Assembly: GCA_964457725.1 (NCBI GenBank)
Contig: CAYWGQ010000003.1
Span: 17,248 to 81,247 of the forward strand
Reading direction: 5' to 3'
Length of the DNA stretch: 64,000 nucleotides
Source: FEN-1219 sp964457725
GTDB lineage: Bacteria; Pseudomonadota; Gammaproteobacteria; Steroidobacterales; Rariloculaceae
In this document: positions 1 through 8,380 of the stretch, in pieces
Position numbering within the stretch: position 1 is the first letter of the stretch
How the letters are laid out: each line of letters opens with the position of its first letter
Notes under the pieces: generated by a model
What the model was told of the DNA's origin: nothing
What the model saw: only the letters and a program-made list of their open reading frames with translations
Database searches by the model: none
Made by a program: the position numbers and the translations under genes

Positions 1-138
1 CTGCCGTTCGTGATCGATGCCGGCACCTACGGCTACGCGGGCGTGGTCGTGATCGTCGTCACCGCGGTGTCGGGCCTCCTCGTGCGCAGGCAGCTCGACC
101 ACATGGACCTCGTCGCGGTGCTGAAGACACAGGAATAG
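1..138 (+). CDS. C-terminal end of an FtsX/MacB-type ABC transporter permease (partial)
   Basis: Only the last 45 residues are present; the frame is open from base 1 and ends at a TAG. The piece holds one hydrophobic helix (about residues 10-27) followed by a basic, cytoplasmic-looking tail ending LVAVLKTQE, the usual end of FtsX-domain permeases of the MacB/LolC class. The next gene, 28 bp downstream, is a HlyD-type periplasmic adaptor, which is the usual partner of such permeases in export systems. The cargo cannot be told from the sequence. The family call rests on the tail motif and the neighbour only. Confidence 0.7.
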   Translation: MPFVIDAGTYGYAGVVVIVVTAVSGLLVRRQLDHMDLVAVLKTQE

Positions 139-166
139 GCGCGCGCGGCGACGCCGAAGGACGACT

Positions 167-1366
167 ATGAGAGTGAAGTTCCGCACCGTGTTCTGGACCG
201 CCGCCGCGATCGTGCTGGCCGTGCTGATCGGGCTGGCGTTCCGTCCGCAGCCGATTCCGGTCGACATGGCGGAGGCGGTCCGGGGGCCGATGGTCGTGAC
301 GGTGCGGGACGAGGGCCGCACGAGGGTCAAGGACGAGTTCGTGATCTCAACGCCGGTCGCGGGCCAGCTGCTGCGCGTGCTGCACGAGCCGGGCGATCAC
401 GTCCACGCGGGCGACACGCTCGCGCACATCGTGCCGCCGGACCCGCAGTTCCTCGACGTGCGCACGCGCGCGGAGCTCGCGGCCGCCGTGCAGGCGGCCG
501 AGGCCGCGCTGTCGGCCGCCGAGAGCGAGGCGGAGCGCGCCGAAGCCCAGGTCGAGTTCGCCCGAATGGACGTCGAGCGGCTCGCCGCTCTGCGCGAGCG
601 CGACCTGACGTCGCAGGAGGCGCTCGACCGCGCGCGCCTCGAGCTGCGCGTCGCCGAGGCCGGCGTCGCAGTCGCGACCCGCGCCGTGCGCGCCCGCCAG
701 GCGGAGCTCGCGGCGGCCGAGGCGCGACTCCTGCAGCCCGGTTCCGGCACGGGCACCGCGAACGCGGTCGAGATCCGTGCGCCGGTCAGCGGCCGAGTGC
801 TCCGTGTCGCACAGGAAAGCGAGGCAGTGGTGCCGGCCGGCACCGAGATCATGGCGCTCGGCGACCCGCGCGACCTCGAGGTCGTCGCGGAGCTATTGTC
901 GACCGACGCGGTCACCGTACGTCCCGGGGCGGACGTGCTGATCGAGGACTGGGGTCGCGACGTTCCGCCGCTGCGCGGCCGCGTCCGGCTCGTCGAGCCT
1001 TACGGGTTCTTGAAGATTTCCGCGCTGGGCGTCGAGGAGCAGCGCGTCAACGTCATCATCGACTTCGTCGGTCCGCAGGAAGAGCGGGCCGCGCTCGGCC
1101 ACGGCTACCGCGTCGAGGCCGCGATCGTCACCTGGCAGGCGGACGACGTCGTGCAAGTGCCGGTCGCGGCGCTGTTCCGTGCGGACGGTCGGTGGGCCGT
1201 CTTCCGCGTCGAGGACGGCCGAGCCCGGCTGACGCCGGTCGAGGTCGGGCGCGAGAACGGCCGCAACGCCGAGATCGTGTCCGGGCTCGAGGCGGGTCAG
1301 ACGATCGTGCTGTATCCCGGGGAGCAGGTCGCCGACGGCATCCGCGTCGTTCGACGCGGAACCTAG
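167..1366 (+). CDS. HlyD/MacA-type periplasmic adaptor of an efflux system
   Basis: This 399-residue protein has an N-terminal membrane anchor (about residues 8-25) and a first lipoyl half (about 50-95, with the turn EPGDHVHAGDTL). A long Ala/Glu-rich coiled-coil hairpin follows (about 98-190), then the second lipoyl half (IRAPVSGRVLRV) and a beta-barrel/membrane-proximal region. That is the domain order of membrane-fusion proteins linking an inner-membrane pump to an outer-membrane channel. AAGGA lies 5 bp before the ATG. It follows the FtsX-type permease end by 28 bp, so the two probably form one ABC export operon. Its stop overlaps by 4 bp the end of the convergent lipoprotein gene. No outer-membrane channel gene is in the window. 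Confidence 0.88.
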   Translation: MRVKFRTVFWTAAAIVLAVLIGLAFRPQPIPVDMAEAVRGPMVVTVRDEGRTRVKDEFVISTPVAGQLLRVLHEPGDHVHAGDTLAHIVPPDPQFLDVRTRAELAAAVQAAEAALSAAESEAERAEAQVEFARMDVERLAALRERDLTSQEALDRARLELRVAEAGVAVATRAVRARQAELAAAEARLLQPGSGTGTANAVEIRAPVSGRVLRVAQESEAVVPAGTEIMALGDPRDLEVVAELLSTDAVTVRPGADVLIEDWGRDVPPLRGRVRLVEPYGFLKISALGVEEQRVNVIIDFVGPQEERAALGHGYRVEAAIVTWQADDVVQVPVAALFRADGRWAVFRVEDGRARLTPVEVGRENGRNAEIVSGLEAGQTIVLYPGEQVADGIRVVRRGT

Positions 1367-1791
1367 TCGTTCGGCGGACTCGCCGAGACGGCGGGCGCCG
1401 AGCGTTCGAAGCGCAGCACGAGCTCCTCGGCCTGGTCCTCGGTCAGCTCGTCGACGGCGACGATCCCGCAGGCCTCCGGCATCGTCCGGTCGACGATCAC
1501 GCGGTCCATGCCGAATCCGCAGATCCGCTCGTCCGCGCTCCGGTCGTAGAACGCGATCACCGTCTCGAACTCGATGCCGAAGCACGAGCGCGCGAGCTCG
1601 ACGTGATAGGGGCGGTTCCGGCCGGCGTAGACGATCAGGTTCCGGTCGTCGAGCGCCCGCCAGTCGGTGATCGAGCGCACGAAGATGCAGTCGGTCTCCT
1701 CGCGCGCGGTCACCCGCTCCTCCCGGGTCGTCCCGGGAGCGGCGCAGCCGGCAACCACTGCCGCCGCGAGCGCAATCGTCCATCTGCCCAT
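1363..1791 (-). CDS. Small secreted lipoprotein, DUF6491-like
   Basis: The 142-residue product begins with a short signal peptide and a lipobox (VVAGCAAP, Cys about 17), so it should be an outer- or inner-membrane lipoprotein. The mature part has paired cysteines (DCIFVRSITDW, ARSCFG, ICGFG, EACGI) spaced as in the small DUF6491 family, whose function is unknown to me. I chose the ATG at 1791 because AGGAGG sits 6 bp upstream. A frame opening 84 bp further upstream lacks a ribosome site and would bury the signal peptide. The gene converges on the HlyD gene with a 4-bp overlap of the ends. Confidence 0.7.
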   Translation of the reverse strand: MGRWTIALAAAVVAGCAAPGTTREERVTAREETDCIFVRSITDWRALDDRNLIVYAGRNRPYHVELARSCFGIEFETVIAFYDRSADERICGFGMDRVIVDRTMPEACGIVAVDELTEDQAEELVLRFERSAPAVSASPPND

Positions 1792-2000
1792 CGATCGTTC
1801 CTCCTCGGACCCGCTCGAGCGCCCGGATCGTGCAAGCGACATGCCACGTCGCGGTCCGCTTCGAGCGAGTTTCATTTGCGTGGCAAGGTAGGTTTAAATA
1901 TGCGCACCTCGAATAAGGACGACCGGCCGGCACGCCCGGCCGTTCGCCGCGCGGAAGCTTCTACGTCGAGCGCGGCGCAGACCGGCAACTGGGGGCAGCT

Positions 2001-2753
2001 ATGGGCGGGATCAAGACTGGCCGGCTGGCCGCGAGCGCGTTGCTCGCGGTTTCGATCGGCGCGGCGGCGCCGGGCGGCGCCCAGCCGGCCGGCACCCCGA
2101 GCGCAGACTCTCTCGCCCGCCTCGCGGCGCTCGAGGCCGAGCTCGATCAGCTCGAGCGCGAGATCGAGCGAGTCGAGGACGCGAAGGCGATCCGGCGGCT
2201 CCAGCGCGCCTACGGCTACTACGCCGACAAGAAGCTCTCCGCCGAGATCGGCGCCCTCTTCGCCCGCGATGCGACCGCCGAGATCGGCCTCTCGGGCGTC
2301 TATGTCGGCCGCGAGCGGATCACCGAGTTCTACCGCCGGCTGATCGGCGAAGAACTTGCTGAAGGAGAGCTTTTCAACCACATGATTTTACAAGGCGCGG
2401 TGCACGTCGCCGACGACGGCCGGACCGCGAAAGGCCGATGGCGCGCGCTGATCCAGATCGGGCAGCACGGCGAGTCCGCGGTCTGGGCCGAAGGGCCGTA
2501 CGAGAACGAGTATGTGAAAGAGGACGGCGTCTGGAAGATCAGCAAGCTGCACTGGTACCAGACCGTCAGCGCGCCGTACGATCCCGGCTGGCACAAGGCC
2601 CCGCAACCGATGAGCGGTCCGCTCGAAGATTTCCCGCCGGACCGGCCGCCGACCGAGGTCTACGGCTCGTACCCGGAGGTCCATCAGCCGCCATTCCATT
2701 ATCGGAACCCCGTTTCCGGGCGGTGCGAGCCGGGGGTCTGCGATGCGCGCTAG
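2001..2753 (+). CDS. Exported SnoaL/NTF2-like protein (copy 1 of 3)
   Basis: This 250-residue protein has a cleavable signal peptide (cut near GGAQPAG, about residue 30), a short Glu/Leu-rich helix (45-62), and an alpha+beta barrel of the SnoaL/nuclear-transport-factor-2 fold (about 65-190). Motifs AYGYYADKK and GPYENEYVKEDGVWKI are shared with the next two genes. The C-terminal tail is Pro-rich (PPDRPPTEVYG) and ends with two cysteines. Members of this fold include dehydratases, isomerases and hydroxylating enzymes as well as non-catalytic binders, so the reaction is unknown. The gene overlaps the second copy by 11 bp, so the three are translationally coupled. Confidence 0.78.
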   Translation: MGGIKTGRLAASALLAVSIGAAAPGGAQPAGTPSADSLARLAALEAELDQLEREIERVEDAKAIRRLQRAYGYYADKKLSAEIGALFARDATAEIGLSGVYVGRERITEFYRRLIGEELAEGELFNHMILQGAVHVADDGRTAKGRWRALIQIGQHGESAVWAEGPYENEYVKEDGVWKISKLHWYQTVSAPYDPGWHKAPQPMSGPLEDFPPDRPPTEVYGSYPEVHQPPFHYRNPVSGRCEPGVCDAR

Positions 2754-3465
2754 CTCGATCGTCGCCGCCCTCGCGGCCGCCTGCTGCTTCGCCGGGACGA
2801 CGGCGGCGCAAGACCGGGACCCCGCGGCCCGCGTGGCGGCTGCACGCGAGCGCCTCGCCGCGATCGAAACGCGTGCCGCCCGCATCGCCGATCAGAACGA
2901 GATCGAGAATCTCCAGCGGACGTTCGGCTACTACTACGACAAGATGCTCTGGGAGCACGTTCTCGATCTCCTGACCGAGGACGCGACGCTCGAGATCGGC
3001 ACGAGCGGCGTCTACGTCGGCAAAGACAGCATCCGCCGGTATCTGTACGCGTTGAGCGGCGGCGAGGAAGGCCCGCTCGAAGGCGTGATGTTCGAGCACT
3101 TTCAGCTGCAGCCGATCGTCACGGTCGCCGCCGACGGCATGACCGCGCACGGGCGTTGGCGCGCGTTCATCATGACCGGTGTGCACGGCTCGGGCTCGGG
3201 CGGCAACTGGGGCGAAGGTCCGTACGAGAACGAGTACCGCAAAGAGGACGGCGTCTGGAAGATCGCGAAGCTGCGGTGGTACCCGACGTTCATCGCGCCG
3301 TACGAAGGCGGTTGGCTGAACGCGGACGCCGCGGCGGTCGACGCGTACAGCCGCCCCGCCGGTGTCACCCCCGACCGGCCGCCGAGCGGCGATTGCGCCC
3401 CCTACCCCGCCGTCTGCGTGCCGCCGTTCCACTTCTCGAACCCAGCCCGAGGAGCGGCGAACTGA
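2743..3465 (+). CDS. Exported SnoaL/NTF2-like protein (copy 2 of 3)
   Basis: The 240 residues have the same plan as copy 1: a signal peptide ending near GTTAAQ (about 25), a helix, then the SnoaL-type domain with TFGYYYDKM, a GTSGVYVGKDSI turn and GPYENEYRKEDGVWKI. The tail is again Pro-rich with two Cys. The start lies 11 bp inside copy 1, and its stop TGA shares bases with the ATG of copy 3 (TGATG), so the cluster is one tightly coupled transcript. Sequence identity with copies 1 and 3 is clear but moderate, pointing to old tandem duplication with divergence rather than a recent copy or assembly error. Confidence 0.78.
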   Translation: MRASSIVAALAAACCFAGTTAAQDRDPAARVAAARERLAAIETRAARIADQNEIENLQRTFGYYYDKMLWEHVLDLLTEDATLEIGTSGVYVGKDSIRRYLYALSGGEEGPLEGVMFEHFQLQPIVTVAADGMTAHGRWRAFIMTGVHGSGSGGNWGEGPYENEYRKEDGVWKIAKLRWYPTFIAPYEGGWLNADAAAVDAYSRPAGVTPDRPPSGDCAPYPAVCVPPFHFSNPARGAAN

Positions 3466-4141
3466 TGTGTAACATCGCTCGCTCGTTGCGACGCCTGCGA
3501 ACGGCATCGGTGGCCGGCGCCGCGGCCCTGCTCGCGGCATGCGATACGTCGGCGCCGCCGCCCGCCGCGCGCGGCGCTTCCGCCGATCCCGCGCTCGACG
3601 AGACGATCGCCGCGCTCGAGCAGGCGGTCGAGGCCGCGCGAGTCGAGCTCGAGCGGCTGCGGGACTTCGAGGAGATCGAGAACCTGCACTCGATCTACGG
3701 GTTCTACGTGGACAAGTCGCGCCACGACGACGTCGCCGATCTGTTCCGGAGGGACAGCGTCTACGAGCTGCTCGGGCGCGGCGTCTTCATCGGCCAGGAT
3801 CGCATCCGCGAGTATCAGCACAACTTCGGTCCGGTCGGCCCGCGCGAGGGCTCGCTGTTCAACCACATGGTCCTGCAGCCGGTGATCGACATCTCGCCGG
3901 ACGGCCGGAGCGCGCACGTCCGCTCGCGCAACCTCGTGATGTTCGGCATCTACGACACGAACGCGCAATGGGGAGGCGCGATCTACGAGAACACCTTGGT
4001 CAAGGAGGACGGCGTCTGGAAATTCGACTACGTCCACGCCTATCAGACGTTCTATACGGTCTACGAGGACGGCTGGGCGAGGCGGGCGTCGCCGATCTTC
4101 GCACCGTACGACCGCTTGCCGCCGGACCGGCCGCAGTCGGT
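3465..4141 (+). CDS. SnoaL/NTF2-like lipoprotein (copy 3 of 3), 3' end lost in scaffold gap
   Basis: About 225 residues are visible before the N run; the stop codon is not seen. The start ATG overlaps the stop of copy 2. Unlike copies 1 and 2, the signal sequence ends in a lipobox (ALLAACDTS, Cys about 26), so this copy should be membrane-anchored. The domain carries IYGFYVDKS, a GRGVFIGQDRI turn and GAIYENTLVKEDGVWKF. By comparison with its siblings (a Pro-rich tail after PPDRP) roughly 20-30 residues are missing. Anchored and soluble paralogues together suggest a periplasmic complex or pathway, but the substrate is unknown. Confidence 0.75.
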
Positions 4142-4241
4142 NNNNNNNNNNNNNNNNNNNNNNNNNNNNNNNNNNNNNNNNNNNNNNNNNNNNNNNNNNN
4201 NNNNNNNNNNNNNNNNNNNNNNNNNNNNNNNNNNNNNNNNN
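4142..4241. other. Scaffold gap of 100 N
   Basis: Exactly 100 undetermined bases, the usual placeholder for a join of unknown length. The missing C terminus of the third SnoaL gene and the missing N terminus of the next gene together need more than 100 bp. Confidence 0.98.
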
Positions 4242-4243
4242 TC

Positions 4244-4756
4244 GACCCGACCGGCTTCGGCCGCGCGATCGGTCTGACGCAGATGACGGCCCCGGCCGGC
4301 CGCACGCTCGAGGTCGCCGACCCCCTCGCCGGCAACGAGGCGATCCGCGAGGTCGAGATCCCCGACTTCGGCGAGCCGGTGCCGCTGCCGAACCCGGCGA
4401 TCCACCAGGACCAGGCTGCGGCTGCCAAAACCGAGACTCGCACGATCGTCGTGCCCGCAGAGCAGGAGACCGAGGTGAAGCTCGTGCTCGACCAGAGCAA
4501 GGTCGTCGTCTACTCGTGGAGCGTCGACCGCGGCACGATCTACGCGGACTTCCACGGCCACGATCCCGCTGCCGGCGACGAGTTCTGGGTGCGCTACAAG
4601 GAGCACCAGGAAGGCAGCGGCCACCACGGCTCGCTCGTCGCGCCGTTCGACGGCGAGCACGGCTGGTACTGGCTCAACTACAACGAGTTCCCCGTGACGA
4701 TCACGTTGACCGTGACCGGCTTCTACGAGGACATCGTCGACTACGGCATCTTCTAA
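4244..4756 (+). CDS. Transmembrane-anchor protein, N terminus lost in gap
   Basis: The visible 170 residues begin DPTGFGRAIGLTQM, the segment that in the so-called transmembrane anchor proteins of proteobacteria directly follows an N-terminal membrane helix. That helix must lie in the gap. The rest is a soluble beta-rich domain with YSWSVDRGTIYADFHGHDP, GSLVAPFDGEHGWYW and a final TLTVTGFYEDI, matching the same family as I remember it. The function is not established. It sits between the SnoaL trio and a permease and may help build a membrane assembly with them. The frame ends in TAA at 4754-4756, 48 bp before the permease. Confidence 0.6.
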   Translation, partial: DPTGFGRAIGLTQMTAPAGRTLEVADPLAGNEAIREVEIPDFGEPVPLPNPAIHQDQAAAAKTETRTIVVPAEQETEVKLVLDQSKVVVYSWSVDRGTIYADFHGHDPAAGDEFWVRYKEHQEGSGHHGSLVAPFDGEHGWYWLNYNEFPVTITLTVTGFYEDIVDYGIF

Positions 4757-4804
4757 CCAAAAAGAATTCAATTACTTGTCCTGAAAACCTGGGGGGACTT
4801 CTAG

Positions 4805-6415
4805 ATGTGGCAGCAGGATTACTCGCCTCTCGCGGATAGCCTCGCGCTCTCGGCGCTGGCGGCCGCGGTGCCGATCTTCGTGCTGCTGCTCCTGATCGGC
4901 GTGCTGCGCAAGCCCGCGTGGATCGCCGCACTCTCGGGTCTCGGCGCCGCGGCGGTCATCGCGATCGGCGTATATGGGATGCCGGTGGACTTGGCCGTCA
5001 GCTCGACGCTGTACGGGGCGGCGTTCGGCCTGCTGCCGATCGGCTGGATCGTCTACTGGGCGATCGTGCTCTATCGCCTGACGCTCGAGACCGGCAACTT
5101 CGAGGTCATCAAGGACTCGATCGGCGGCCTGACGGCCGACCGGCGCCTGCAAGCGATGCTGATCGCGTTCGCGCTCGGCGCGTTCATCGAAGGCGCGGCC
5201 GGCTTCGGCACCCCGGTCGCCGTCGCGGCCGCGATGCTGACCGGTCTCGGCTTCTCGCCGTTCTTCGCCGCCGGCATCTGCCTGCTCGCGAACACGGCCC
5301 CGGTCGCTTTCGGCTCGATCGGCATCCCGGTCGTGACGCTCGCCGTGACGACCGGGCTGCCGGAGCTCGAGCTGTCGTCCTGGGTCGGGCGGCTCTGCGC
5401 GCCGGTATCCGTGTTCATCCCGGCGTATCTGATCCTCGTGATGGGCGGCTTCCGCGGGCTGAAAGGCGTGCTGCCGGCCGCGATCGTCTGCGGCCTCTGC
5501 TTCGCATCGATGCAGTTCCTCATCTCGAACTTCGTCGGCCCCCAGCTCGTCGACATCGTCGCCGCGCTGACCGCGATCGTCGGTCTCGTGATCCTGTTCA
5601 AGGTCTGGCAGCCGAAGGACAAGTTCGTGCTGGCCGGCGAGTCCGAGGCGGTGCTCGAGATCAAATCGCACGGCGCCGGCCGCACGCTGCTCGCGTGGTC
5701 GCCGTACCTCTTCCTCGTCCTGTTCGTGCTGATCTGGGGCTACGGCCCGACGCGAGCGCTGCTGAACCAGGCGTCGATCGCGATCCCGTGGCCGGGGCTG
5801 CACAACGAGATCATCCGCGTCGCGCCGGTCGTCGCAGCTCCGACGCCGTATGCCGCCGTGTACGACTTCAATTGGCTCTCGGCCGCAGGCACGGCGTGCG
5901 CATTTGCGACGGTCGCGGCCGCGCTTGCGCTCCGCGTCTCGCCGCTGCGCTACGTCCGGCTCCTCGGCTCCGTGTTCCGGCAGATGTTCTTCTCGCTCGT
6001 GACGATCGCCGCGGTGCTCGGACTCGCGTTCCTGATGAACTACAGCGGCGCGACCGTCACGCTCGGCCTCGCCTTCGCCGCGACGGGCGCGATGTTCCCG
6101 TTCTTCAGCGCGCTCCTGGGGTGGCTCGGCGTGTTCCTGACCGGCAGCGATACGTCCGCGAACGCGCTGTTCGGCAACCTCCAGGTCGTGACCGCGAACT
6201 CGTTGGGGCTCGATCCGGCCGTGATGGCCGCGTCGAACTCCTCGGGCGGCGTGATGGGCAAGATGATCAGCCTGCAGAGCCTCGCCGTCGCGGTCGCGGC
6301 GACCGGCATGGCGCGGAGCGAGGAAGGCAAGCTCTTCCGCTTCACGTTCCGCCACAGCATCTTCCTCGCCTCGGTGCTCGGCGCGCTGACGATGGTCTAC
6401 GCCTACCTCGTCTGA
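4805..6415 (+). CDS. lldP: L-lactate permease family transporter (LctP/LldP type)
   Basis: The 536-residue integral membrane protein has about 12-14 hydrophobic helices and a central hydrophilic loop (about 275-290). Family signatures are GAFIEGAAGFGTPVA (about 121-135) and LTGSDTSANALFGNLQ near residue 440. LctP-family carriers import lactate or glycolate with protons. The ribosome site is a strong GGGGGA 8 bp before ATG. No lactate dehydrogenase or lldR regulator lies beside it. Its position right behind the SnoaL/anchor genes suggests it could carry another small carboxylate linked to them. The substrate is therefore open, the family firm. Confidence 0.85.
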   Translation: MWQQDYSPLADSLALSALAAAVPIFVLLLLIGVLRKPAWIAALSGLGAAAVIAIGVYGMPVDLAVSSTLYGAAFGLLPIGWIVYWAIVLYRLTLETGNFEVIKDSIGGLTADRRLQAMLIAFALGAFIEGAAGFGTPVAVAAAMLTGLGFSPFFAAGICLLANTAPVAFGSIGIPVVTLAVTTGLPELELSSWVGRLCAPVSVFIPAYLILVMGGFRGLKGVLPAAIVCGLCFASMQFLISNFVGPQLVDIVAALTAIVGLVILFKVWQPKDKFVLAGESEAVLEIKSHGAGRTLLAWSPYLFLVLFVLIWGYGPTRALLNQASIAIPWPGLHNEIIRVAPVVAAPTPYAAVYDFNWLSAAGTACAFATVAAALALRVSPLRYVRLLGSVFRQMFFSLVTIAAVLGLAFLMNYSGATVTLGLAFAATGAMFPFFSALLGWLGVFLTGSDTSANALFGNLQVVTANSLGLDPAVMAASNSSGGVMGKMISLQSLAVAVAATGMARSEEGKLFRFTFRHSIFLASVLGALTMVYAYLV

Positions 6416-6441
6416 GCCAGCCCCGCGCAGGCACGGCCGAC

Positions 6442-6467
6442 GGCAGGCTGCGGCGGCGCAGCCTGCC
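6442..6467. terminator. Hairpin between convergent genes
   Basis: Perfect 11-bp arms (GGCAGGCTGCG and its complement) around a GCGG loop. It lies between the permease stop (6415) and the convergent phhB stop, whose codon it touches. No T-run follows on either strand, so it may terminate weakly or only protect 3' ends. Confidence 0.5.
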
Positions 6468-6793
6468 TAGGCGATCCGATCCGTCTTCGCGGCGAACACG
6501 AAGTCGCTCTCGGTGAGCCCGTCGATCTTGTGGGTCCAGACCTCGACGACGCACTTGCCCCAGGCTACGTGCAGGTCCGGGTGATGATCCTCGGCCTCCG
6601 CGATCTCGGCGACGCGGTTTGCGAACGCCATCGCGTCGGCGAAGTTGCGGAACGTGAACCCCCGCTCGAGATGACCTGCCGCGTTTAGCGTCCACGCGGG
6701 GTCGAGCTGACGGAGCAGCTCCTCGGCCCGCTCGCGCGGCAGCGGCGGCACTCCGCCGCGGCACGGGATGCATTTCTGATCCGCTAGCGACAT
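6467..6793 (-). CDS. phhB: Pterin-4a-carbinolamine dehydratase
   Basis: This 108-residue enzyme dehydrates 4a-hydroxytetrahydrobiopterin, recycling the pterin cofactor of aromatic amino acid hydroxylases. The active-site signature EDHHPDLHVAWGKC with the downstream Trp-Thr-His and Asp (WTHKIDGLTESD) fits the PCD/DCoH family, and the length is typical. AAAGGAGG lies 7 bp before the ATG. A CxxC near the N terminus (IPCRGG region) is less usual. No phenylalanine hydroxylase is nearby. The gene starts 15 bp after the stop of the upstream MBL-fold gene on the same strand, so both are likely co-transcribed. Confidence 0.92.
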   Translation of the reverse strand: MSLADQKCIPCRGGVPPLPRERAEELLRQLDPAWTLNAAGHLERGFTFRNFADAMAFANRVAEIAEAEDHHPDLHVAWGKCVVEVWTHKIDGLTESDFVFAAKTDRIA

Positions 6794-6807
6794 CGTTCGT
6801 CCTCCTT

Positions 6808-8187
6808 TTACAGCTTCAACTTGTGCCCGTAGGCGGGCACGTGCACGGCGGCTCCGTGCTCGCGCCGCAGCCGGTCCGCGAGCGCGTGCTGGGCACGGGG
6901 CTCGCCGTGCACGAGATAGACCGGCGGACGGCTCTTGATCGCGCCGTACCAGCCGACGAGCCCGTCCTGATCCGCGTGCGCCGAGAGACCGCCGACGGTG
7001 TGCACCTGGGCGGCCACGCGGATCTCGTCCTGCCAGAGACGGATGTAGTCCGCGCCGTCGACGATTTTCCGCCCGAGCGTGCCTTCGGCCTGATAGCCGA
7101 CGAACACGACGTGGCACTCGGGCCGCCAGAGATTGTGCTTCAGGTGGTGCAGGATGCGGCCCCCGGTGCACATCCCGCTGCCGGCGATGATGATCGCCCC
7201 GGCGTTGATGTCGTTCAGCGCCATCGACTCGGCCGACGTTCGAGTCGCCGCGAAGTTGTCGAGCATCGGCAGCGGCCCGCGGCCGCGAAACAGGCGCGCG
7301 CTGTAGAGATGACGGTAATGGTAGTAGACCTCCGTCGCCTCGATCGCCATCGGGCTGTCGAGGTACACGTGCCACCGATCGAGCCGCCAGCGCTCGTAGT
7401 GCTCAGCCATCAGGTACAGCAAGTCCTGCGTACGCCCGACCGCGAACGCCGGAATCAGTATGTTTCCTCGCCGCGCCGACGAGTTGTCGAAAATCGACTC
7501 GAGCTCCGCGAGCGTCGCATCGAACGGGCGGTGATTGCGGTCGCCGTAGGTGCTTTCGAGCAGCACGACGTCCGCTTCGGCGACCGTGTCGGGATCCTCC
7601 ATGATCGGCGCGTCCGGATCGCCGAGATCGCCGCTGAACACGAGCTTCACGCGTCGGCCGCGCTCTTCGAGCAAGAGCTCGACGATCGCGGCACCGAGGA
7701 TGTGCCCGGCGTTTCTGAGCGTCAGCTTGACGCCCGGCACGACCTCGACCTGCTTGTCGAACGATACTCCGCGAAACTGCTCGAGCACGCGTTCCGCGTC
7801 TTCGCGCGAGTAGAGCGGCTCGACGTCGGGCAAGCCCTTGCGCCGACGCTTGGTGTTCTCCCACTCCGCATCCTTCTCGTGCAGATACGCCGCGTCGCGC
7901 AGCATAATCTCGCAGAGGGCTCGGCTCGCGTCGTGCGTGTAGATCGGACCGGTATAGCCCTGCTTGCACAAGAGCGGGAGGCGGCCCGAGTGGTCGATGT
8001 GGGCATGGCTCAGGATCACCGCGTCGAGCGCATCGACGTCGACCGGCAGCCGCTCGCGGTTCTTCTCCTCGTCCTCGCGGGACCCCTGGATCTGCCCGCA
8101 CTCGAGCAGCACGCGTCGGCCGTTCACTCGCAGCAGGTAGCAGGAGCCGGTCACCGTTTGCGCGGCGCCGAGAAAGGTCAGATCCAT
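6808..8187 (-). CDS. MBL-fold/beta-CASP RNA-processing-type metallo-hydrolase
   Basis: The 459 residues carry the metallo-beta-lactamase motif HAHIDHSG (61-68), a later SGDLGD aspartate, the beta-CASP insertion, and C-terminal GLSAHADQ. This set defines the CPSF73-like/RNase-type branch that cuts RNA (or is annotated as exonuclease of the beta-lactamase fold). The GSGMCTGGRILHHL segment is typical of bacterial and archaeal members. Such genes recur in bacterial low-oxygen stress loci. A short palindrome lies 26-40 bp upstream of the start. The substrate is not predictable from sequence alone. Confidence 0.88.
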   Translation of the reverse strand: MDLTFLGAAQTVTGSCYLLRVNGRRVLLECGQIQGSREDEEKNRERLPVDVDALDAVILSHAHIDHSGRLPLLCKQGYTGPIYTHDASRALCEIMLRDAAYLHEKDAEWENTKRRRKGLPDVEPLYSREDAERVLEQFRGVSFDKQVEVVPGVKLTLRNAGHILGAAIVELLLEERGRRVKLVFSGDLGDPDAPIMEDPDTVAEADVVLLESTYGDRNHRPFDATLAELESIFDNSSARRGNILIPAFAVGRTQDLLYLMAEHYERWRLDRWHVYLDSPMAIEATEVYYHYRHLYSARLFRGRGPLPMLDNFAATRTSAESMALNDINAGAIIIAGSGMCTGGRILHHLKHNLWRPECHVVFVGYQAEGTLGRKIVDGADYIRLWQDEIRVAAQVHTVGGLSAHADQDGLVGWYGAIKSRPPVYLVHGEPRAQHALADRLRREHGAAVHVPAYGHKLKL

Positions 8188-8212
8188 CTCGTTCCCTCAG
8201 CCAGGCGAAAGA

Positions 8213-8227
8213 CCCGTAGTTTACGGG
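8213..8227. promoter_or_regulatory. Perfect palindrome upstream of the MBL-fold gene
   Basis: CCCGTAGTTTACGGG: 6-bp arms around GTT. It contains the CGTA/TACG half-sites that recur upstream of other stress genes here, but it lies closer to the start codon (26 bp) than the others. A short attenuating hairpin in the leader is an alternative. Confidence 0.4.
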
Positions 8228-8380
8228 CTCGCCCGTTCGGCGAACTCGGACGCCGCGCTCGCGACGCCGCCGATCGCGGCGCGAGCGACGGCAAGATCCA
8301 GCCGGCGAGACCCACGATCGGCCCGGCGGCGCGCGCGGGCGGGAGACACCCCTCGATGATACCCGCCGGCGGCGGCGAGA

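Noticed and set aside
4772..6355. Long antisense open frame (over 500 codons) opposite the permease gene
   Set aside because: Low-complexity Arg/Glu/Asp-rich product, no ribosome site, and it mirrors codon positions of a well-supported membrane protein.
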